A program made the translations under genes and the position numbers. A stretch of DNA of 64,000 bases, taken from Pseudoduganella lurida (GTDB lineage: Bacteria; Pseudomonadota; Gammaproteobacteria; Burkholderiales; Burkholderiaceae_D). This document shows positions 53,947-61,357 of this stretch, one piece after another; the stretch's first letter is position 1; every line of letters begins with the position of its first letter. The notes beneath the pieces are model-generated. The model was not told where the DNA came from. It saw only the letters and a program-made list of their open reading frames with translations, and did no database searches. Location: NCBI RefSeq assembly GCF_007830455.1, contig NZ_VLLB01000001.1, positions 248,001 to 312,000 on the forward strand. The letters are read 5' to 3'.

Positions 53947-56219
53947 CAGAACTCCCGCGTCAAGGTCAGGCCAACGGTGCGGGGCGCAATGACGCCCGTG
54001 GCGATGGCGCCGCCGGGATAGATGTCGCCGCCATTGGCCGTGGCAGCGGAGGTCGACGTCTTGCCTTCGCTGTCGGTCAGGTTCTTGCCGTAGGCCTCCA
54101 GCGTCCAGGCACCGATGTCCACGCCGAAGTGCGCGTCGACCACGTGGTACGAGCCGATCTCGCGCTGGCGGCCGAACGCGGCCCGGTAGTCCGCATCGAA
54201 CGCGCCGAACTGCTTCGACAGGTGGCGCACCGATACCCCGGCAAACGCCGGCGTGGCCGCGCCGAGGCTCCATCGGTAGTCGGCGGAGACACCGACGCTG
54301 ACCTTCGGCGAGAACGGCAGCCGGTCGTCCTTCATGCCGCCCACCAGCGGGCTGGTGTCGCCATCGAGCGTCGCGTCCGTCCACGCGCCATTCGCGGACA
54401 GGCGCAGGCCGGACATGGGCCGGTACGTCACGTTGAACTCCAGTCCATCGGACGTGGCGCCAACGCCATTGGTATTGACGCCGAAGCCGTTGACGACGGC
54501 CAGCAGCTGGATATCCTTCCAGTCGATGTGGAAAGCGGCGACATCGAACGAGAGCCGGCCATCGCGGCTGATGGACTTGAAGCCGGCCTCGTAGCTCATC
54601 ACGGAGTCCGAAGCGTAGGTGGTGGGCGTGCCGGCGGGCGGATTCGGTGGCAGCACGTTCGGACCGCCGGGGCGGAAACCCTTGGCGGCGCGCAGGTACA
54701 GGGAATTCCTCTCGTCGATCTTCCATTTCGGCGCCACCGCATACGTGAAGACGTGCTCCGCCGAGTCGGCGGCGTTGCTGTCCGCGCCGCCGACCAGGGC
54801 GCCGTCCTGGCCCTGCACGGCGTGCTGTTTGTTGTGGCTGTAGCGCGCGCCCAGGTCGAGGTCATAGCGCGAGCCGAAGTGCAGCGTGGTGTTGGCAAAC
54901 GCCGCATATTCCCGGTACTTCGATTGCAGCCGGATGTCCGCCAGTTCCGGCAGGCCCGCCAGCGGTGTCAACGTGCCCGGCTGCAGGGCCACGTAGCGCT
55001 GCCGCAGGTCGCCGTCTTCGTCCGTGTAGTAGACGCCGGCCAGCCAGTCCAGCATCCCGCCGGCGTTCGAGCCGGCATTGGAACTGAGCCGCAGCTCCTG
55101 CGTGAATTTTTTCAGCTCCGTGTTCTGGGCCAGGAACAGGTCGTTCGGCGTGCCGAAGGCCCCCTCCACCAGGGCGCTCAGGTTGTAGGTGGCATCGTCG
55201 CGGAACACCTGCTTCTGCGTGCTGGAGCTGGTGGACGAGGTCAGGTTGGCCCACGCCAGGTTCCAGTTGACGGTGGCGTTGTAGACGCGGTACTTCACGT
55301 TGTGCTTCTGCGGCACATATTGCGACTGGGTCTGGCGGCCGTACAGCGTGGCCAGCGTGACGGGATCGCTTTCCACGGTCCCGGCGCTGTCCACGGCGAT
55401 GTTCTGGGCCACCGCGGACAGGCGCAGGGAGAAATCCGCGTTCGGCGTGTACTGCAGGGCCGCGCGGCCGCCCGCGTTGCGTGCGCCGTTCAGGTTGCGC
55501 GCCACATCCGAACCCGCCGTGCCGATCGAATCGATGAAGCCCGGCTCGCGCGTGTAGGAGCCGGAAGCGCGGAACGCCAGCGTGTCGCTGATCGGCGTGT
55601 TGACGACCACGTTGGAGCGGTACGCCATCTTGCCCCCATCGACGGTGGCCGCGCCGGCCCGCACGCGCATCAGGAAGCGGTCGGTCTCCGGCCCGTTGGT
55701 GACGAATTTCAGCAGCCCGCCCAGCGAACTGGCGCCATACAGCGCGCCCTGCGGCCCGCGCAGCACTTCCACGCGCGCCATGTCGAACGTGTCGAAGTCG
55801 CCGGCCAGGATGGCGCCGTTCACCAGGCCGCTGCTGGAGCCGAACGGCGTCTCGTCCAGGTAGACGGCCACGGTGGATGCCACGCCGCCCGTGTCGAGGC
55901 CGCGCATCACGAGCCGCCCTTCGCCGGGTGTGCTCTGCACCAGCTGCAGGCTGGGCACGAGCTTCAGGTAGTCGGCAAACGCGCTGGCCTGCTCGCGCTC
56001 GAGCGTCTCGCCGCTGACGACGGAGATGGCCTGGGCCACGTCGAGCGTGGTCTGGGCGCGCTTCTGCGCGGTGACCACGACCTGCTGCACGTCGCGGTCC
56101 CTGTCGGCGGCGTCGGTTGCAGGGTCGGTGGCGGGGTCGACTCCAGGGTTGGCACCATAGGCCGATGAAATGGCCAGTGCCATCGAGGACAACAACAGGC
56201 TGTGGGATAGCTTCGACAT
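53946..56219 (-). CDS. TonB-dependent outer-membrane receptor
   Basis: The 757-residue protein has a signal peptide (SLLLSSMALAISSAYG), a TonB-box-like plug start (DVQQVVVTAQKRAQT), the plug core (RGLDTGGVASTVAVYLDETP, EVLRGPQGALYGASSLGG) and a 22-strand barrel ending RTVGLTLTREF with the terminal phenylalanine. GGAG precedes the ATG at 56219; a longer frame to 56426 is rejected as it is low-complexity Cys/Arg sequence. By its place in the operon it probably imports D-amino-acid-containing peptides or murein fragments across the outer membrane, an inference. Confidence 0.92.
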   Translation of the reverse strand: MSKLSHSLLLSSMALAISSAYGANPGVDPATDPATDAADRDRDVQQVVVTAQKRAQTTLDVAQAISVVSGETLEREQASAFADYLKLVPSLQLVQSTPGEGRLVMRGLDTGGVASTVAVYLDETPFGSSSGLVNGAILAGDFDTFDMARVEVLRGPQGALYGASSLGGLLKFVTNGPETDRFLMRVRAGAATVDGGKMAYRSNVVVNTPISDTLAFRASGSYTREPGFIDSIGTAGSDVARNLNGARNAGGRAALQYTPNADFSLRLSAVAQNIAVDSAGTVESDPVTLATLYGRQTQSQYVPQKHNVKYRVYNATVNWNLAWANLTSSTSSSTQKQVFRDDATYNLSALVEGAFGTPNDLFLAQNTELKKFTQELRLSSNAGSNAGGMLDWLAGVYYTDEDGDLRQRYVALQPGTLTPLAGLPELADIRLQSKYREYAAFANTTLHFGSRYDLDLGARYSHNKQHAVQGQDGALVGGADSNAADSAEHVFTYAVAPKWKIDERNSLYLRAAKGFRPGGPNVLPPNPPAGTPTTYASDSVMSYEAGFKSISRDGRLSFDVAAFHIDWKDIQLLAVVNGFGVNTNGVGATSDGLEFNVTYRPMSGLRLSANGAWTDATLDGDTSPLVGGMKDDRLPFSPKVSVGVSADYRWSLGAATPAFAGVSVRHLSKQFGAFDADYRAAFGRQREIGSYHVVDAHFGVDIGAWTLEAYGKNLTDSEGKTSTSAATANGGDIYPGGAIATGVIAPRTVGLTLTREF

Positions 56220-56277
56220 GGGGTTCTCCAGGAATTGCAGCGTGTTTTTGGAATGTGCGAGGGAGGCAGAGGGAAGT

Positions 56278-57537
56278 TCAGACAGCGCGGCGCGTGCGGT
56301 CGACCCGCTCCGTCGCGGGATCGAGCAGCAACAGCAGCAGCGCCGCCAGCGCCGCGAGGCCTGCCAGCAGCAGGAAGAACAGCCCGTGTTCCAGCCGGCT
56401 CCACAGGCTGCCCACCAGGCCCGCACTGAGGCTGCCGCTGAAGATGATCAGGAACCAGGCGCCCACGGTCGTGGTGCCGAGACTCGGTGGCGCCAGCCGG
56501 GCGAACAGCCCCAGGCCGGTGGGCAGGATGAACAGCTCGCCGAAGGTGAACGCCACGAAGAACAGCGCCAGCCAGCCCCACGCCGTGGCACCGGCGCCGG
56601 ATGTCCAGGCCAGCGTGGCCAGCAGCAGGTAGGCGGCTGCGACGATGACCGCACCGGCCGCCATGCGCCGTGCTGGCGGCTGGTCGTGGCCGGCCGCGGC
56701 GCGGCGCCGCCAGTACGCCAGCAGGGGTGGCGTCAAGAGCATCACGAACAGGGGGTTGAGCGACTGGAACCAGGTCATCGGAATCACGAGACCGGCGGCG
56801 TGGCGGTCGACGCCCGCATCGGCCCACAGCGCCACCGTGTTGCCCACCTGTTCGTAGGCGGCGCGGAACACGGTGACGGCGATGCCGATCCCCGCCAGCA
56901 CGAGCAGCGTCTGCCGGTCGAAGGGGCGCTTCTCGCCGGCGACGATGCGTTCCGGTTCCGGCGGCAGGTACGGCTGTCCGCTCAGGTAGATCACCAGCCC
57001 GGCCAGCATGCCGAGGCCGGCCAGGCCGAAGCCGTAGTGCCAGCCATAGACTTCGCCGATCGTGCCGCACAACAGGGGCGCGAGGAAGCCGCCGATATTG
57101 ATGCCCACGTAGTACACGTTGTAGGCCCAGCCGCGGCGCGGATCGTCGCGCCGGTACAGGTCGCCGACCTGGCTGGGCAGCGTCGGCAGGAACAGCCCGT
57201 TGCCCAGGGCGATCGTGATCAGGGCGGCGTAGAACAGCGGCTCGAATGCCATCATGAAGTGGCCGGCCGCCATCACCGAGGCGCCGATGATGATGGCGCG
57301 CCGCTTGCCGAGAAATCGGTCGACCATCACGCCGCCGATGATGGGCGTGAAATAGGCGCAGGCCGTGTAGGCGCCATAGATGAACGAGGCTTGCGCCTGG
57401 CCCAGCATCAGCTGCTTCGTCATGAAATAGACCAGCAGCGCACGCATGCCGAAATAGGAGAACTGCTCCCACATATTGGTGAGGAACAGCACCGTCAGCC
57501 CGCGCGGATGGCCGAACCAGTTGCGCGTATCCTTCAT
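56278..57537 (-). CDS. POT/PTR2-like peptide MFS transporter
   Basis: The 419-residue protein has about twelve membrane helices and the proton-dependent oligopeptide transporter landmarks: MWEQFSYFGMRALLVYFM in TM1 (ExxERFxYY-like, here EQFSYFG), GAYTACAYFTPIIGG, and NVYYVGINIGGFLAPLLCG. POT carriers import di- and tripeptides across the inner membrane. It ends with a polar tail. The length is shorter than the common 480-500 residues. Its ATG overlaps the upstream gene stop as ATGA. It would complete peptide uptake after the outer-membrane receptor. Confidence 0.9.
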   Translation of the reverse strand: MKDTRNWFGHPRGLTVLFLTNMWEQFSYFGMRALLVYFMTKQLMLGQAQASFIYGAYTACAYFTPIIGGVMVDRFLGKRRAIIIGASVMAAGHFMMAFEPLFYAALITIALGNGLFLPTLPSQVGDLYRRDDPRRGWAYNVYYVGINIGGFLAPLLCGTIGEVYGWHYGFGLAGLGMLAGLVIYLSGQPYLPPEPERIVAGEKRPFDRQTLLVLAGIGIAVTVFRAAYEQVGNTVALWADAGVDRHAAGLVIPMTWFQSLNPLFVMLLTPPLLAYWRRRAAAGHDQPPARRMAAGAVIVAAAYLLLATLAWTSGAGATAWGWLALFFVAFTFGELFILPTGLGLFARLAPPSLGTTTVGAWFLIIFSGSLSAGLVGSLWSRLEHGLFFLLLAGLAALAALLLLLLDPATERVDRTRRAV

Positions 57538-58538
57538 GCCAGCACTCCGCCGCCCCAGACCGTGCCGGGTGCCCACACGTTGCCGTGCACATAATCGACG
57601 GCGGGACTGCGGTCGTTGGCCAGGAAGGTCGGGCCGTCCAGGTCGACGATGTCGCAGCGCTGGCCCAGCACGAAGCCCGGTCCCATGGCCAGGCTGGAGC
57701 CGCCCATGTTCCCGACCATGACGCCGAGCCCCAGCCGCCGCGCCTCGTCGGCCATCAGCAGGGCTTCCGTCAGGCCGCCGCATTTGTCCAGCTTGATGTT
57801 CACCACGTCGAAGCGGCCCACGGCGCCCGGTACGTCGGCGAGCGTCAGGATGCTTTCGTCGCCGGCGATGGGGATCGGCGACCGGTAATGCTGCAGCTCG
57901 GCCTCGCGGCCACGGGCCAGCGGTTGTTCGAGCAGCGCGACGCGCTGCAGGAGCAGGCCCGCCACCAGGTCATCCAGATCCGCGGCCTGGTAGCCCTGGT
58001 TGCCATCGACGCCCAGCCAGACTTCCGGGCGCGCGGCGCGGATCGCGGCCACGCGCGCCAGGTCGAGCGGCAGGTCGCCCGTCAGCTTGATCTTGATGGC
58101 CTGCGCCTGGGTGCACAGAGCTGCCGCCTCCGCCATCAGTGCCGGCTCGTTGGCGCCGAGCGTGAACGTGGTGCGCAGCGCGCGCGGTGGCGGCAGGCCG
58201 GCCAGCTGCCAGACGGGCATGCCGCAACGCGCCGCTTCCAGGTCCCACAGCGCACAGTCGACGGCATTGCGGGCGCCGCCGGGCGGCATCAGCGTGCGCA
58301 GCGTGTCGCGGTCCGGTCCGGCCTCGATGACCTCCCGCGAGCGTTCCAGCTCGGCCAGCATGTGCGGCACGTCGTCGCCCAGGTAGTACACGCCACCGCC
58401 CTCCCCGCGGCCCGTGTGGTGGCCGTCGCGCAGCGTGACGACCACCACGTCGAAGCGCTCGAACAGGTAGCCGGCGATGCGGAATGGCTGCGCCAGTCGC
58501 AGCCCCTCGGCAGCGACGTCCATGGTCAGGCGGGCCAT
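57534..58538 (-). CDS. dgcA: Enolase-superfamily dipeptide epimerase / N-acetyl-D-Glu racemase (DgcA-like)
   Basis: The 334-residue protein is an enolase-superfamily racemase. The KxK base is in AIKIKLTGD, metal ligands are Asp in WLGVDGNQGY, Glu in VALLEQPLARG and Asp in IAGDESI, and the second base lysine is in NIKLDKCGG. This is the dipeptide-epimerase/DgcA pattern. Two roles fit the context: L-Ala-D/L-Glu epimerisation in murein recycling, or racemisation of N-acetyl-D-Glu made by DgcN. The presence of dgcN in the operon favours the second. It shares one base with the upstream hydrolase stop (TGATG). Confidence 0.87.
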   Translation of the reverse strand: MARLTMDVAAEGLRLAQPFRIAGYLFERFDVVVVTLRDGHHTGRGEGGGVYYLGDDVPHMLAELERSREVIEAGPDRDTLRTLMPPGGARNAVDCALWDLEAARCGMPVWQLAGLPPPRALRTTFTLGANEPALMAEAAALCTQAQAIKIKLTGDLPLDLARVAAIRAARPEVWLGVDGNQGYQAADLDDLVAGLLLQRVALLEQPLARGREAELQHYRSPIPIAGDESILTLADVPGAVGRFDVVNIKLDKCGGLTEALLMADEARRLGLGVMVGNMGGSSLAMGPGFVLGQRCDIVDLDGPTFLANDRSPAVDYVHGNVWAPGTVWGGGVLA

Positions 58539-60562
58539 CAGTAGTGCACCGTGAAGGCGAGCAGGCCGAACTGCCAGGCGAAGTAGCACAGCAGCAGCGC
58601 CGAGGCGAACACCAGTATGCTCCACAGCTTGCGCCAGAGGCTGCGCTTCTCCTGGAACGCCAGCTGCAGATGGCGGCCGCTGGCCAGGATGCTGCCGACG
58701 AAGATAATCAGTCCCAGGCCCTGCAGGAGCCACAGCCACGGATCGCTGAACGACGTTGCATACTTGAGGCTCGCCATCATCGCGGCGATCAGTCCCGCCC
58801 AGCCGGCAAGCACGGCAAGACTGAGACCGGCCAGGATGCGGGTTGCTCGCGTGGCCGTGCGTGCCTTGCCGGCTTGGGCCGGACCCACGCCATAGCGGCG
58901 GCGCACGATCCAGTCGGCCGGCAGGGCCAGGAAGGTAAGCAGCAGTACCAGCAGCCCGACGACGAGTGCCGGCGTGAGCCACGCCGTGGAACGCGAGGCC
59001 GGCACGCGGTCGAACACCATGAACGGCGACATGAAGTCCATGCTCCACCGGACCGGCTTGCCATCGACCACCTGCGCGGCGATGCGGTCATGGCCATTGC
59101 GGTCGCGCCACACGAACGGGGCGATCTCGACCCACTCGCGCGGCTGGCCGCCGCGGCCCACCAGTGCCGGAATCAACAGCTCGCCCTTGTCGGTGACAGT
59201 GACTTTCGTCTGGCCGGCGAAACCGAGCAGCGCGAAGAAATTTGATTCGGACTTGCGGCTGTTTTCCCACACGCCGCCCATCAGGCGAGCGTGTTCGGCG
59301 GCCGTTTTCGCATCGACCTTGCCGTCCGCCGGCGCGACATTGGGCAGGTAGCGGTCCGAGAAATCGTGGAACAGGGCCGTGCGCAGCGTACCGACGGCAC
59401 CTTCCTTCCCGGTGCTGTTGAAGGACGCGTAGAGGCCAACGCCCTCCTTCGTGTACAGGTGCAGCGAGGTGTGGAAGGCCTCCGTATCGCCCAGGTGGCC
59501 GACGACGGCGCGACCGTTGATATTGGTTTCGAAGAAGCCCAGCTCCATGCGGTTCAGCGGCGGAATCAGCGAGCGGGGATCGACCTTCTCCAGGGGGCTG
59601 TGCAGCATCGTGGCCGCCGTTTGGGCGGACAGCACGCGCTGACCCGTCAGTTCGCCGTACTGCAGCATGCCGAGCATGAATCGGCCCATGTCCGTGCCGG
59701 AGGCGGACAGCGAACCGGCCGGCGCCGGGCCGATGATCTCGAAGGGTTTCGCTTCCTCGCCCGCCTTCGGATAACCGCGCGCCATCTGCTTTGCGAGCCG
59801 GGCCGGCAGCGGCTGGCGGAAGCTCGCATCCTTCATGCCGAGCGGCGCGAAGACGTGCTGCTCCACGTAGTCGTCGAACGGCTGGCCGGAGATACGTTCG
59901 ACGACGTAGCCGGCCAGCGCCGTGGCGTAGTTGGAATACGCGGGCGTGGTGCCGGCCGGGTAGATGCGGTGCGGCACCCAGGCCTTGAGCAGCGCGCCCA
60001 GCTTCGGCGTCTTCGCCGGCAGGTAGTCGATGATCTCCTTGGCGGCCTCCTCGAAGCCCGCCGTGTGCGTCATGATCTGGCGCAGCGTGATGGGCGCGCC
60101 GTCCAGCGCCGGGATCGTGAAGTCAAGGTACTTGTTGACGTCCGTGTCCAGATCGAGCTTGCCCCGCTCGACCTGCTGCATCACGGCCGTCCATGTGACC
60201 AGCTTCGACACGGAGCCGGGGCGGAACAGGGTGCGCTCGGGATCGACGGGCGTGCGATGTTCCACGTCCGCATAGCCGAAGCCACGCGCGGTCAGGATCT
60301 GGCCGTCCTTCACCACGACCACCACGGCACCGGGGATGACGCCCGTGTTCAGCGCATACGGCATGTAGCCATCGAGCCAGCTGTCCACATCGTCCTTCGT
60401 CAGTCCCTCCTTGCCGCGCGGCGCCGGCACCATTGCCGGGCCGGCAGGCGCCGCCACCGCGGGCCCCGGCACCACGGCCTCCGGTTGCACGGCCTGCTGC
60501 GCCAGCGTGGCGCCTCCGATGACCAACCCTGCTGCCAGCACGACTATCCTGCGTAGATCCAT
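58538..60562 (-). CDS. Serine beta-lactamase/penicillin-binding-type hydrolase 2 with membrane tail
   Basis: The 674-residue first gene of the operon has a signal peptide (VVLAAGLVIGGATLAQ) and a class C-type hydrolase domain: SVSK in RPGSVSKLVTWTAV, YSN in PAYSNYATALAGYVV, and HLG in VVGHLGDTEAFH. A beta-rich middle follows, then four membrane helices in the last 150 residues, so the enzyme is fixed to the inner membrane facing the periplasm. Such membrane-tailed hydrolases are usually annotated as serine hydrolases of unknown substrate. A strong GGAGGAG lies before the ATG. Its promoter shares the region with the divergent regulator gene. Confidence 0.9.
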   Translation of the reverse strand: MDLRRIVVLAAGLVIGGATLAQQAVQPEAVVPGPAVAAPAGPAMVPAPRGKEGLTKDDVDSWLDGYMPYALNTGVIPGAVVVVVKDGQILTARGFGYADVEHRTPVDPERTLFRPGSVSKLVTWTAVMQQVERGKLDLDTDVNKYLDFTIPALDGAPITLRQIMTHTAGFEEAAKEIIDYLPAKTPKLGALLKAWVPHRIYPAGTTPAYSNYATALAGYVVERISGQPFDDYVEQHVFAPLGMKDASFRQPLPARLAKQMARGYPKAGEEAKPFEIIGPAPAGSLSASGTDMGRFMLGMLQYGELTGQRVLSAQTAATMLHSPLEKVDPRSLIPPLNRMELGFFETNINGRAVVGHLGDTEAFHTSLHLYTKEGVGLYASFNSTGKEGAVGTLRTALFHDFSDRYLPNVAPADGKVDAKTAAEHARLMGGVWENSRKSESNFFALLGFAGQTKVTVTDKGELLIPALVGRGGQPREWVEIAPFVWRDRNGHDRIAAQVVDGKPVRWSMDFMSPFMVFDRVPASRSTAWLTPALVVGLLVLLLTFLALPADWIVRRRYGVGPAQAGKARTATRATRILAGLSLAVLAGWAGLIAAMMASLKYATSFSDPWLWLLQGLGLIIFVGSILASGRHLQLAFQEKRSLWRKLWSILVFASALLLCYFAWQFGLLAFTVHY

Positions 60563-60635
60563 GAAGCGCTCCTCCGATGTGGATTGCCATTGACCAGACC
60601 AATCGCTACAATGATTTTTCTGATTTACGATATTT

Positions 60636-60651
60636 TGTCCTGATTAGGACA
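60636..60651. promoter_or_regulatory. Operator-like palindrome between the regulator and the D-amino-acid operon
   Basis: TGTCCT-GATT-AGGACA is a perfect 6-bp inverted repeat in the 165-base divergent region. A second related, imperfect copy (TATCCT-GATC-GGAGAA) begins about 19 bases further on, almost two helical turns away. The region is AT-rich. It is the probable binding site of the adjacent XRE-cupin regulator, controlling both its own gene and the seven-gene operon. A weak promoter for the regulator may be TTGTCA followed by TACAAC. Confidence 0.6.
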
Positions 60652-60727
60652 CTTTATCCTGATCGGAGAATTTGTCAACAAACAGTCACAAAGTACAACC
60701 AAAGAACCACGGAACGGAAAATAAAGA

Positions 60728-61345
60728 ATGTCGAACTCGCCCACGCTGGGTGTGCTGATGCGCAACCTGCGCAGCCGCAAAGGCTGGACCCTGAAGGAGA
60801 TGAGCGCGCACAGCGGCATCCCCGTGTCGACGCTCTCGAAGGTGGAACACGATCGCCTGACCCTGACCTACGAGAAGCTGTACCAGCTGAGCCAGAAGCT
60901 GGGCATGAGGATGTCGGAGCTGTTTGCCGAGGATGCGGAAGATGCGGTGACGCCGACCGCGCGGCGCAGCCTGGGCGACCTGGAACACGCGGTGCGCGTG
61001 CAGACGCCGAACTACGATTACCACTACCTGTGCGCGGAACTGCGCCGCAAGCGCATGATCCCCGTCGTCGCGAAGATCCGCGCGAAGACGCTCAAGCAGT
61101 TCGGCAGCCTGCAGCACCACTCGGGCGAGGAGTTCTCGTATGTGCTGAAAGGGAGCGTGATGATCACCACCGAGTTCTACGACCCGGTGGTGCTGCACGA
61201 GGGGCAGTCGATCTACTTCGACTCAAGCATGGGCCACGCCTACCTCTCCGCCGAGGGTTGCGAGGAGGCGCTGATCCTCACCGTGATGTCCGGCGAGGAT
61301 GAGGAACACGTGCACACGCTGCTGGAGAAGCACGCCGGGAAGTGA
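60728..61345 (+). CDS. XRE-family regulator with C-terminal cupin domain
   Basis: The 205-residue protein has an XRE helix-turn-helix at about residues 8-65 (LRSRKGWTLKEMSAHSGIPVSTLSKVEHDRLTLTYEKLYQL) and a cupin ligand-binding domain at about 130-195 (HHSGEEFSYVLKGSVMI, GQSIYFDSSMGHAY). Regulators of this type often sense amino acids or their derivatives. It is divergent from the D-amino-acid/peptide operon, so it is the likely local controller of that operon. It ends 12 bases before the convergent clpV stop codon. Confidence 0.9.
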   Translation: MSNSPTLGVLMRNLRSRKGWTLKEMSAHSGIPVSTLSKVEHDRLTLTYEKLYQLSQKLGMRMSELFAEDAEDAVTPTARRSLGDLEHAVRVQTPNYDYHYLCAELRRKRMIPVVAKIRAKTLKQFGSLQHHSGEEFSYVLKGSVMITTEFYDPVVLHEGQSIYFDSSMGHAYLSAEGCEEALILTVMSGEDEEHVHTLLEKHAGK

Positions 61346-61357
61346 CGCCGCGTGGCG

